Positions 1 to 6,284 of a DNA stretch of 10,841 bases are shown here, one piece after another. This DNA comes from RZZS01 sp964498755. GTDB lineage: Bacteria; Pseudomonadota; Alphaproteobacteria; Micavibrionales; Micavibrionaceae. The translations under genes were made by a program, and so were the position numbers. The notes beneath the pieces are model-generated. The model was not told where the DNA came from. It did no database searches and saw only the letters and a program-made list of their open reading frames with translations. The stretch covers positions 1 through 10,841 of the forward strand of contig CAZCIB010000062.1 in assembly GCA_964498755.1 (NCBI GenBank), written 5' to 3'. Every line of letters begins with the position of its first letter. The stretch's first letter is position 1.

Positions 1-163
1 AGTATATATAATAAGCGAATAACAGGGTAAGTATTCCCATAGAATCTATCGCAGGAGAGCTATAAATTATATTTATTTGTTTAAAAAATGAAAAGTAACA
101 TGGCGTTTCCTTCATACTTAATATTTTTCATGATGAAGTTCCACTTTTTAAGGAGGCTGGGCC

Positions 164-907
164 ATGCTGCATAAAGGCTCTGTTCTATGCATAGATGACG
201 ATGAAAATTTGCAGATTATTCTTCAGGATTTTTTGCAGGCTGAAGGCTATGATTTTGTTAAGGCCAGTACCGCCGCCGAGGCTATGGAAAAAATCTCCAG
301 CGCGGCCCCTGACGCTATTTTACTTGATCTGATGCTGCCGGATGGGGAAGGTACGGGTCTTGTCGCCCGGCTCAAAAAGCAAACCGACGCCGCAATTATC
401 GTTGTTTCCGGCAAAAATGAAACCACTGAAAAAGTGGTGTGCCTGGAAATAGGCGCGGATGATTACATCACCAAGCCATTTGAGATAATTGAACTTTCTG
501 CGCGATTGAAGGCTGTCATAAGACGCGGTAAGGAATCCCCGGACGAAGAAAAGGTAAACGGCAACTTTGCGCCGCAAGAAAACGAAATAATCCGTTTTGG
601 AGATGGTTGGCAACTTGATCGCGCGCAGTTTCAGCTTTTTGATAAAAATAAAAACTCGGCAGACCTTACAACGGGTCAGTTTCAGCTGCTCGAAGCTCTG
701 GTTAACAGCCCGAACAGGGCGCTGAGCAGGGATTATTTGTTTGAACTTACGCGCGGATCGGAGCTTGAGGCTTTTGATCGCGCCATTGATATTCAGATCT
801 CCAGGCTGCGGCAGAAGCTTAATGATAATCAGAAGCCGCCAAAACTGATCAAAACGGTTCGCGGCATTGGTTATATGTTCTGCGGGGACGTTGAGGCGCA
901 GAAATAA
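164..907 (+). CDS. OmpR/PhoB-family two-component response regulator
   Basis: A 247-residue cytoplasmic transcription regulator that should be phosphorylated by a sensor kinase and then bind DNA. The receiver domain is about residues 5-120: acidic pocket D11-D13, phospho-acceptor D55 in a LLDLMLPD context, S82 at the switch Thr/Ser position, Y101, and K104 before P105-F106. After a linker comes a winged-helix domain (about 145-242). Its recognition-helix segment RAIDIQISRLRQKL and the closing TVRGIGYMF are classic for the OmpR subfamily. Length is normal. The ATG is fixed by a strong SD, AAGGAGG at 150-156, with a 7-nt gap. No histidine kinase gene lies downstream, and only 163 bp are visible upstream, so the partner is unknown. 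A 6-bp stem (910-915 with 924-929) follows the stop but has no T-run, so it is not a convincing terminator. The family is certain; the regulon cannot be told from the sequence. Confidence 0.95.
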   Translation: MLHKGSVLCIDDDENLQIILQDFLQAEGYDFVKASTAAEAMEKISSAAPDAILLDLMLPDGEGTGLVARLKKQTDAAIIVVSGKNETTEKVVCLEIGADDYITKPFEIIELSARLKAVIRRGKESPDEEKVNGNFAPQENEIIRFGDGWQLDRAQFQLFDKNKNSADLTTGQFQLLEALVNSPNRALSRDYLFELTRGSELEAFDRAIDIQISRLRQKLNDNQKPPKLIKTVRGIGYMFCGDVEAQK

Positions 908-1009
908 GCGCGCGTGGCGTTTTACGCGCATGAACAAGCTCAAAGCGTATTTACTTTATCGCCTTGATAGCGCGGCGTCTGACACTGGCCGTATCTGTTC
1001 AAAGTTTTT

Positions 1010-1040
1010 TTGTGACGAAACCGGCTTGAGCATCTATAAT
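1010..1040 (+). promoter_or_regulatory. Candidate promoter with perfect TATAAT box just before an SD-less ATG
   Basis: TATAAT at 1035-1040 is a perfect -10 hexamer. The best -35 match is TTGTGA at 1010-1015, with a long 19-bp spacer. Transcription would begin around 1046-1048, only a few bases before the ATG at 1051, which has no Shine-Dalgarno sequence. The mRNA would therefore be nearly leaderless. This is inferred from sequence alone. Confidence 0.35.
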
Positions 1041-1050
1041 TATCCCCGTC

Positions 1051-1770
1051 ATGAAAGAGCCGCTTACGCAGGAAAAGCAGTTGACGTTGCGCCGGATGCT
1101 GACGGCATTCGGTTTTGTTTTTGTGGTTTCGCTTTTGCTTTCGTTAATTTTTTCCGGGTCGGGCGCAGGAACGCTGCGCGATATTTTTCTCTCGCGCTTC
1201 GGGATTTTTGAAAATGTCACCGTCGTATTTTACCTTGCGGCGGCTGTTATTGCGCTCTGGCGCGGGCATCAGGTCTGGCGCGTTACGCGCGCGGCGTCGG
1301 CGCCGCTCGCCGGCGCGGCCCTGTTGTCAGTCGTCCTGATGCTGGAGGAATTGAATTTTGGCGCCGGAGCCAACGCAGATACGGATGCGGATGCGGACGC
1401 TTCCGGCGGCGGGGTCTTTGGGACGCTTGAGACATGGCTGTTCGCCCCTTTGCCGGAGGATATATCGATCGAGGGCGTCGCTTTTCTCGGCTTCGTCCGT
1501 TTAATGGCGCTGGCATGCGTGTTCTGGGGCATTTGCGCCCTCTGGTATTTTCGCCGTTACCTCAAACCCGTGGTCGCTAAGGCGCGTAACAACATGGCTG
1601 TGCCGTTCTGGCTGCTTTTTGCCCTTTTGATCATCGTCAGCGTTTTGATGCATTTCGGGGCGCTGCCCATGCGTGGGCGCTTTGAGGAAGCCATCGAGAT
1701 GAACGCCGCGCTGGCCTGGCTCATGGCCGTGTGCACGATGCCGGTTCTGCCGAGAGAGAAGGTGAATTAG
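1051..1770 (+). CDS. Multi-pass inner-membrane protein of unknown function
   Basis: A 239-residue protein with about six hydrophobic segments: roughly 17-36, 56-71, 83-98, 144-167, 184-204 and 215-232. It is probably a polytopic inner-membrane protein with a cytoplasmic, charged N-terminus. Two acidic pairs stand out. One is E99-E100 in LEELNFG at the end of the third segment; the other is E212-E213 in FEEAIEM before the last. The arrangement reminds me of unnamed bacterial membrane proteins carrying an EEISWGQ-like motif, but that is recall, not a search. Residues 110-117 are a run of alternating Asp with Ala/Thr, encoded by hexamer repeats, followed by GGG. There is no SD before ATG 1051; the next in-frame Met (M16) has none either, and the long start keeps the basic N-terminal tail. 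The gene ends 3 bp from the stop codon of a gene on the opposite strand. Function is unknown. Confidence 0.75.
   Translation: MKEPLTQEKQLTLRRMLTAFGFVFVVSLLLSLIFSGSGAGTLRDIFLSRFGIFENVTVVFYLAAAVIALWRGHQVWRVTRAASAPLAGAALLSVVLMLEELNFGAGANADTDADADASGGGVFGTLETWLFAPLPEDISIEGVAFLGFVRLMALACVFWGICALWYFRRYLKPVVAKARNNMAVPFWLLFALLIIVSVLMHFGALPMRGRFEEAIEMNAALAWLMAVCTMPVLPREKVN
1378..1401 (+). repeat. Short in-frame hexanucleotide tandem repeat (about 4 units)
   Basis: Four consecutive six-base units of the form GAY-RCG or GAC-GCT encode an Asp-Thr/Ala repeat (residues 110-117) in the loop after the third membrane segment of the membrane protein. Two units are identical (GATGCG at 1384-1389 and 1390-1395). 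A change in copy number would keep the frame. Confidence 0.6.
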
Positions 1771-1773
1771 ATC

Positions 1774-2022
1774 TCAAGGTTCGACTACGGCGCCAATTAA
1801 ACCGTTTGCGAAGTTTTTAAAGTGTGATGCCGTTTGAGCAGTGATTGTTATGCCGTTGTTTACGACCGCTTTGTAATGGGTGCCTACTCTGTCGCCATAT
1901 TCCCTCATCACGGACGACGCATTATTGAATTCACCATTAAGGTGATCATAGGCCCCATGAGAGATACCTGTGAATAATGGCGCAAATGCTGCGCCGACAA
2001 TTAGTTTTTTTCTTAGGCTCAT
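1774..2022 (-). CDS. Small exported protein, unknown function
   Basis: An 82-residue protein. The start is well supported: ATG at 2022-2020, preceded on the minus strand by GGAGGG (2034-2029) at a 6-nt distance. The N-terminus reads as a Sec signal peptide: basic RKK at 4-6, a short hydrophobic core (about 7-20), and a likely cleavage after SHG (residue 23) or A24. The mature part is only about 58 residues, polar and Asn-rich, and without cysteines. The gene converges on the membrane-protein gene with 3 bp between stop codons and no intrinsic terminator in between. The upstream region is very AT-rich and carries a 6+6 bp palindrome. I do not recognise the family. A small periplasmic protein is the plain reading. 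Confidence 0.7.
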   Translation of the reverse strand: MSLRKKLIVGAAFAPLFTGISHGAYDHLNGEFNNASSVMREYGDRVGTHYKAVVNNGITITAQTASHFKNFANGLIGAVVEP

Positions 2023-2041
2023 AAACTGCCCTCCAGATTAA

Positions 2042-2055
2042 AGTTTACATAAACT
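2042..2055. promoter_or_regulatory. Palindrome upstream of the small exported-protein gene; possible operator
   Basis: AGTTTA-CA-TAAACT is a perfect inverted repeat with 6-bp arms and a 2-bp centre, ending 19 bp before the ATG at 2022. It overlaps the place where a -10 box would fall for a weak TTTACT -35 match (minus strand, 2079-2074). Position and symmetry fit a regulator site, but in AT-rich DNA such short palindromes also occur by chance. Confidence 0.25.
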
Positions 2056-2220
2056 AAATAATTTTAAGGATAAAGTAAAGCTTTTTTTAAAAAAAATACT
2101 CGGCGCAATTTCTGATTCTGCATGTTTCCTCTGTTGTTTAAATACGGCGATGGAGGACAGGACCTCGATGGAATATTATTTTTGCAATGCGCTGTAAATT
2201 CATACTTCCCCATGGAACCC

Positions 2221-2300
2221 GAATAGCAAGTCTCGCGAGCCGCTGCGCGATGCGCTCAACGTTGCTTCCGGGATGACGGAGTGGGATGCGCTTGCTATTC
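2221..2300. repeat. 80-bp element bounded by 10-bp perfect inverted repeats
   Basis: GAATAGCAAG at 2221-2230 and its exact reverse complement at 2291-2300 bound a GC-rich 80-bp segment that lies beside a much more AT-rich stretch. The interior holds the 8-mer GATGCGCT twice (2249-2256, 2285-2292) and, on the minus strand, CCGTCATCCCGGAAGC (2279-2264). From recall, this core resembles dispersed intergenic repeats of alphaproteobacteria and rickettsiae. No obvious target duplication flanks it. The right arm contains the last sense codon and the TAG stop of the gene at 2295-2777. It could be a small non-autonomous palindromic repeat. A single copy in this window cannot prove that. Confidence 0.45.
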
Positions 2301-2777
2301 CGCTGCTTCTTCGTCCAGGCGTTGCTGCGACTCCGCGTAAGCTTCCCGCTCTTCGTCACTCATGTCCTCTATTCTCTGAACAGCCATAAGCATCAGCGCG
2401 TTGGCCTTCGTCGCACGGAACAGAGCGACCTCCTCGGACGCGCCTTCTTCCATGAACGTGTAAACCATTTCATCGAACCAGGGCGGGGATTCCTTTTCGT
2501 CTTCCGGGATTTCGTCTCCGCCTGTTCTTTCTCTGAAAAACGCCTCACGCTCTCTTGCGCGTTCATCCGGCATGACGGGGCTGCCCTTGTCCAGCAAGCC
2601 TGCGCGCTCCATCATTAAAGACATTGCGTAGTTAATGTCCTCTTCCATATCCGGCCACGGCTTTTCAAGCTCTCTCTCATAGGCGCGCTGTGTGTTTTCG
2701 TCATCCGGCCAGTCCTGAATACGCTCGATAAAACCGAAAAATTTCTTGGCTTTGGCTTTGTAGTTGTAGGATTTCAT
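2295..2777 (-). CDS. Acidic, probably cytoplasmic protein of unknown function, downstream of uvrA
   Basis: A 160-residue protein with no signal peptide or membrane segment. It is strongly acidic and predicted helical. Aromatic-rich stretches lie at the N-terminus (YNYKAKAKKFFGFIERIQDW), with PWPDMEEDINYAMSLMMERAG around residues 40-60 and PPWFDEMVYTFMEEG around 98-112. The C-terminus is a Glu-rich helix. Start: ATG 2777-2775 with GGAGA at 2787-2783 on the minus strand, 5-nt spacing. Only 22 bp separate it from the uvrA stop, so it is probably cotranscribed with uvrA. The stop codon TAG lies in the inverted-repeat arm of the adjacent 80-bp element, so the original C-terminus may have been replaced. 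I do not recognise the family. A role linked to repair would be a guess from position only. Confidence 0.75.
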   Translation of the reverse strand: MKSYNYKAKAKKFFGFIERIQDWPDDENTQRAYERELEKPWPDMEEDINYAMSLMMERAGLLDKGSPVMPDERAREREAFFRERTGGDEIPEDEKESPPWFDEMVYTFMEEGASEEVALFRATKANALMLMAVQRIEDMSDEEREAYAESQQRLDEEAAE

Positions 2778-2799
2778 GGCGTTCTCCGTCGTTTCGCGT

Positions 2800-5772
2800 T
2801 CATTCCGCAGCGTCGCGCTCCATCTGCGCCCTTTTCCTTTCTAGCAGAGGCTTCAGGAACTGGCCCGTATAGCTCTCTTTTACTCCACAGATATCTTCCG
2901 GCGTACCAGTTGCGACGACCGTGCCGCCCTTATCGCCGCCTTCGGGGCCGATGTCGACGATAAAGTCCGCAGTTTTGATGACGTCGAGATTATGCTCGAT
3001 CACGACGACGGTGTTGCCTTTGTCGACAAGCGCATGGAGAACCTCCAAAAGTTGCCGCACGTCGTCGAAATGCAGACCTGTCGTCGGTTCATCGAGAATG
3101 TAAAGAGTCTTCCCGGTGGAGCGTTTCGAGAGCTCTTTCGCAAGTTTCACGCGCTGCGCCTCGCCGCCTGATAGCGTTGTGGCTTGCTGGCCGACATGGA
3201 TATACCCCAAACCGACGGCCTTAAGCGTTTCCATCTTGTCGCGGATGGACGGCACGGCCTTGAAGAAGTCGGCAGCCTCTTCAACCGTCATATCAAGAAT
3301 ATCGGATATCGATTTGTCTTTAAATGTGACTTCCAGCGTCTCCCGGTTATAGCGTTTGCCTTTGCACTTCTCGCAGGTGACGTACACGTCGGGCAGGAAA
3401 TGCATTTCAATGCGGATGACGCCGTCGCCGTGACAGGCCTCGCAGCGCCCGCCCTTCACGTTAAACGAGAACCGCCCGGGGCCATAGCCACGCGCCTTTG
3501 ACTCAGGCAGTCCTGCAAACCATTCACGGATCGGGGTGAACGCGCCGGTATATGTCGCCGGGTTGGAGCGCGGCGTGCGCCCGATCGGGCTCTGGTCGAT
3601 GTCGATGATTTTATCGATAAACTCCGTGCCCTTAAGGTCGTCATAGGGCAGGGGGCTTTCCTTGGATTTCATGATCGCCCGGCTCGCAGCTTTATAGAGC
3701 GTTTCATTCGTGAAGGTCGACTTGCCCGAGCCTGAAACGCCCGTCACGCAGGTAAACGTGCCGAGCGGGATTTTTACGTCTATTTTTTTGAGATTATGTC
3801 CGCGCGCGCCGGTGAGCTCTAAAAATTGCTTTTTCTTGCCTTTGCGGCGGCTGTCCGGCACTGGAATTTCCTTCACGCCGCTTAAGTACGCCGCCGTCAT
3901 CGAGCGTTTGCTGTTAATGATCTCATCCAGTGGACCTTCGGCGCAGATACGCCCGCCATGCGTGCCCGCGCCCGGACCCATATCAATGACGTGATCGGCG
4001 GCGCGGATCGCGTCCTCGTCATGCTCGACGACGATGACGGTGTTGCCGATGTCACGCAGCCTCTCAAGAGTTGCCAGTAATCTGTTGTTATCCCTTTGAT
4101 GAAGGCCGATGGACGGCTCGTCCAGAACGTACAAAACGCCCGTTAAACCGGAGCCGATCTGACTTGCTAAACGAATGCGCTGGCTTTCCCCGCCCGAGAG
4201 CGTGCCGGAGGTCCGCGATAACGTCAGATATTCCAGCCCCACATTCATCAGGAAGCTCAGGCGCTCGTTGATTTCTTTGAGGATTTTTTCTGCGATTTGC
4301 TGTTGTTGCGTTGTTAGTAGCCCCTCACCCGAAACGCTTCGCGTTTCGACCTCTCCCGAGGGAGAGGAGAAATCCCCCTCCTCCTGGGGAGAGGGTCGGG
4401 GTGAGGGGGAGCCAGCATGTGAGGGATAACACAAATGCTGGAACCACGCATGCGCCTCGGCGATGCTCATCTCGGAAATATCGGCGATGGTTTTCCCGGC
4501 GACTTTCACGGCCAGCGCCTCGGGCTTCAGGCGCGCGCCGTTGCAAACCGTACAGGGCGCGCTGGAGCGGTATTCCTCAAGCTTCTCGCGCTGGGAATTG
4601 CTCTCGGTCTCCATCAGGCGGCGCTCGATATTCGGGATCACGCCTTCAAACGGCTTGTTGCTTTTCCACGCATTTTCGCTGCGGCTTTTATAGACCGTAT
4701 GAATCGGCGTTTTTCCGCTGCCGTAAAGGAGGATATTCCGTGATTCCTCGCTCATATCCTGCCACGGCGTGTCGAGATCGAAGCCGAAATGATCGGCGAC
4801 CGCCTGCATCGCCGTCATGTAATAGCCCATGAACGCCCCGGCCCAGACCGCAACCGCCCCCCCGCGAACGGATTTGGACGGATCAGGAACGACCCGGTCC
4901 GGATCGACGTAAAGCTGCACGCCCAGCCCGTCGCAGGCCGGGCACGCGCCGAAGGGGCTGTTGAAGGAGAACAGGCGCGGCTCGATCTCGCTGATCGTAA
5001 AGCCGGAGACCGGACAGGCGAATTTTTCCGAGAAAATCGTCTGCTCGCTCGTATCGGCGTTTTCGACCGTCAGAAGCCCATCCGATAATTTCAGGGCGGT
5101 TTCGACCGAGTCCGCAAGCCGGTTGCCCATATCCTCGCGGATAACAAGCCTGTCCACGACAACCTCGATCGTGTGCTTGATCTGTTTATCGAGCTCTGGA
5201 ACCTCGTCGATCTCGTATAGCTGTCCGTCGACCTTGACGCGCTGGAAGCCCTTGGCGCGCAGTTCGGCGAATTCCTTCCTGTATTCACCCTTGCGGCCGC
5301 GCACGATGGGGGCCATCAGATAAAGTTTTGCGCTATCGCCCATCTCCATGATCCGGTCCACCATCTGGCTGACCGTCTGGCTCTCGATGGGCAGGCCCGT
5401 AGCGGGCGAGTAGGGCACGCCGACCCGCGCCCAGAGGAGGCGCATGTAATCGTAAATCTCTGTAACCGTAGCGACCGTCGAGCGCGGGTTTTTGGATGTG
5501 GTTTTTTGCTCAATGGAAATGGCGGGCGAGAGGCCTTCGATGGAATCCACGTCCGGCTTTTGCATCAGCTCCAGGAACTGGCGCGCGTAGGCGGACAAAC
5601 TCTCGACATAGCGCCGCTGCCCTTCGGCGTAAATCGTATCGAAAGCGAGCGAGGATTTTCCCGAACCGGATAAACCCGTTATCACCACGAGCCTGTCGCG
5701 CGGGATATCCACATCGATATTTTTTAAGTTGTGCTCTCTAGCGCCGCGTATGGAGATTGTTGTCAGGGTCAT
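2800..5772 (-). CDS. uvrA: UvrA, excinuclease ABC subunit A
   Basis: This is the damage-recognition ATPase of nucleotide excision repair; it dimerises, finds distorted DNA and loads UvrB. Its 990 residues carry two ABC modules. Module 1: Walker A GLSGSGKS (33-40), signature LSGGE (525-529), Walker B YVLDEP (548-553), H-loop VVEHD. Module 2: Walker A GVSGSGKS (678-685), signature LSGGE (867-871), Walker B YILDEP (891-896), H-loop VIEHN. Zinc-module cysteines are C777, C780, C800 and C803, plus C407 and C410. In the first zinc module only C253, C277 and C280 are present: C256 of the E. coli protein is S256 here. About 39 residues (448-486) are an in-frame repeat-derived insertion; without it the length is near the usual 940-960. 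No good SD precedes ATG 5772, but the N-terminus aligns with family starts. No GTTC-N7-GTTC LexA box lies upstream. It likely shares a transcript with the 160-residue gene downstream. Confidence 0.98.
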   Translation of the reverse strand: MTLTTISIRGAREHNLKNIDVDIPRDRLVVITGLSGSGKSSLAFDTIYAEGQRRYVESLSAYARQFLELMQKPDVDSIEGLSPAISIEQKTTSKNPRSTVATVTEIYDYMRLLWARVGVPYSPATGLPIESQTVSQMVDRIMEMGDSAKLYLMAPIVRGRKGEYRKEFAELRAKGFQRVKVDGQLYEIDEVPELDKQIKHTIEVVVDRLVIREDMGNRLADSVETALKLSDGLLTVENADTSEQTIFSEKFACPVSGFTISEIEPRLFSFNSPFGACPACDGLGVQLYVDPDRVVPDPSKSVRGGAVAVWAGAFMGYYMTAMQAVADHFGFDLDTPWQDMSEESRNILLYGSGKTPIHTVYKSRSENAWKSNKPFEGVIPNIERRLMETESNSQREKLEEYRSSAPCTVCNGARLKPEALAVKVAGKTIADISEMSIAEAHAWFQHLCYPSHAGSPSPRPSPQEEGDFSSPSGEVETRSVSGEGLLTTQQQQIAEKILKEINERLSFLMNVGLEYLTLSRTSGTLSGGESQRIRLASQIGSGLTGVLYVLDEPSIGLHQRDNNRLLATLERLRDIGNTVIVVEHDEDAIRAADHVIDMGPGAGTHGGRICAEGPLDEIINSKRSMTAAYLSGVKEIPVPDSRRKGKKKQFLELTGARGHNLKKIDVKIPLGTFTCVTGVSGSGKSTFTNETLYKAASRAIMKSKESPLPYDDLKGTEFIDKIIDIDQSPIGRTPRSNPATYTGAFTPIREWFAGLPESKARGYGPGRFSFNVKGGRCEACHGDGVIRIEMHFLPDVYVTCEKCKGKRYNRETLEVTFKDKSISDILDMTVEEAADFFKAVPSIRDKMETLKAVGLGYIHVGQQATTLSGGEAQRVKLAKELSKRSTGKTLYILDEPTTGLHFDDVRQLLEVLHALVDKGNTVVVIEHNLDVIKTADFIVDIGPEGGDKGGTVVATGTPEDICGVKESYTGQFLKPLLERKRAQMERDAAE
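4321..4408. repeat. Palindromic GC-rich repeat inserted in frame within uvrA
   Basis: Outer arms CCCCTCACCC (4321-4330) and GGGTGAGGGG (4399-4408) are perfect complements. Nested inside are CGAAACGC/GCGTTTCG (4330-4337/4341-4348, 3-nt loop) and CCTCTCCC/GGGAGAGG (4350-4357/4360-4367, 2-nt loop). The non-homologous protein stretch spans about 4315-4431 (UvrA residues 448-486). Its reading SPSPRPSPQEEG matches, from recall, the typical translation of a dispersed CCCTCACCC...CCCTCTCCC repeat found in many bacterial genomes. All frames through it stay open in the uvrA frame, so the gene looks intact. Confidence 0.8.
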
Positions 5773-5776
5773 GCCC

Positions 5777-5806
5777 TTAATATGCGAGAGAAAATAAAAA
5801 CTTCAA
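5777..5806 (-). promoter_or_regulatory. Candidate uvrA promoter
   Basis: On the minus strand, TTGAAG (5806-5801) and TATTAA (5782-5777) are spaced by 18 bp, each matching 4 of 6 consensus bases. The -10 box lies only 4 nt from the uvrA ATG, so transcription would start at or just inside the start codon. The true promoter may be elsewhere. No LexA-type direct repeat is visible between the divergent genes. Confidence 0.25.
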
Positions 5807-5850
5807 CGATTTCCCTTTATGACGCGGCGCATTTCGAAAAGGAGGCGTTT

Positions 5851-5904
5851 ATGCTATCTTGTGAGCGTGTGAAAATGTGTGGAGGTTTGATATGTCAAGA
5901 TTAG
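5851..5904 (+). CDS. Candidate 17-codon leader ORF overlapping the next gene's start
   Basis: AAAAGGAGG at 5837-5845 is a near-perfect SD placed 5 nt before ATG 5851. The frame encodes MLSCERVKMCGGLICQD and stops at TAG 5902-5904, that is 13 nt into the following gene (ATG 5892, in another frame). The layout is that of an upstream ORF whose translation could unmask or feed ribosomes to the downstream start. The peptide has three cysteines but no recognised attenuator run of one amino acid. It could also be a coincidental SD. Ribosome occupancy data would decide. Confidence 0.4.
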   Translation: MLSCERVKMCGGLICQD

Positions 5905-6284
5905 CAAGACTCGTTGCGGCTATTCCATGGAAAGAATTGCCCAAGCAGTCGGTCGCTGTCGTAATTGTAGGAGCGATGGGATACGGCGCAGCCGAATTTT
6001 TTTTTGGCAGCGATAACAGCTTTGAGCTTAACCTTATTTGTAATGATGCGGAAGCTGCGATTGATGAGTCGTCATGCCTCAATTCTTTCAGGTATGCCGT
6101 AGAGGTGTTGTCTGACCGGGGCTTGCGGGCAAGCGACGTAAAAATCACTGCCTGCATCAATGCGGAAGGACAGTGCGATCTGACGATTGTTCAGGAAGAA
6201 GGCGAGGAGACGGAAACGACGGCAGGACCAACGGAGAATGCGCGCGGCGCTGAGGCGGGGCCGGCGCCGGGGTTCGGAAGCTAA
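5892..6284 (+). CDS. Single-pass membrane protein with four cysteines, unknown function
   Basis: The start chosen is ATG 5892 because TGGAGG (5880-5885) sits 6 nt upstream. A GTG five codons earlier (5877) is in frame but lies upstream of that SD. The resulting 130-residue protein has a basic N-terminus, one hydrophobic segment at about 19-38 (SVAVVIVGAMGYGAAEFFF) and a domain of about 60 residues with C50, C62, C88 and C95. It ends in a low-complexity Glu/Thr/Gly/Ala/Pro tail (about 101-130). By the positive-inside rule the cysteine domain should face the periplasm, where two disulfides are possible. It is divergent from uvrA, preceded and overlapped by a short leader ORF, and its TAA overlaps the stop of the gene on the other strand by 4 bp. 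I do not recognise the family. Confidence 0.75.
   Translation: MSRLARLVAAIPWKELPKQSVAVVIVGAMGYGAAEFFFGSDNSFELNLICNDAEAAIDESSCLNSFRYAVEVLSDRGLRASDVKITACINAEGQCDLTIVQEEGEETETTAGPTENARGAEAGPAPGFGS

Noticed and set aside
910..929. Hairpin after the response regulator stop (GCGCGT/ACGCGC, 8-nt loop) as a terminator
   Set aside because: Short stem and no T-run after it.
867..1211. 114-residue plus-strand ORF between the response regulator and the membrane protein
   Set aside because: It overlaps both real genes in another frame, has no SD at either Met, and its composition is shadow-like.
2122..2226. 34-codon plus-strand ORF ending in the left arm of the 80-bp element
   Set aside because: No SD, low information content, and its stop comes from the repeat itself; not supportable as a gene.
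2138..2359. 73-residue minus-strand ORF across the 80-bp element
   Set aside because: It overlaps the end of the acidic protein gene in another frame and is mostly a translation of the repeat; it has no SD that I could see.
4321..4408. uvrA read as a broken gene because of the repeat
   Set aside because: The frame is open across the repeat, and all ATPase motifs on both sides are intact.
5877..5891. Five-codon longer start (GTG 5877) for the four-cysteine protein
   Set aside because: The TGGAGG SD at 5880-5885 lies within those codons and points to ATG 5892.
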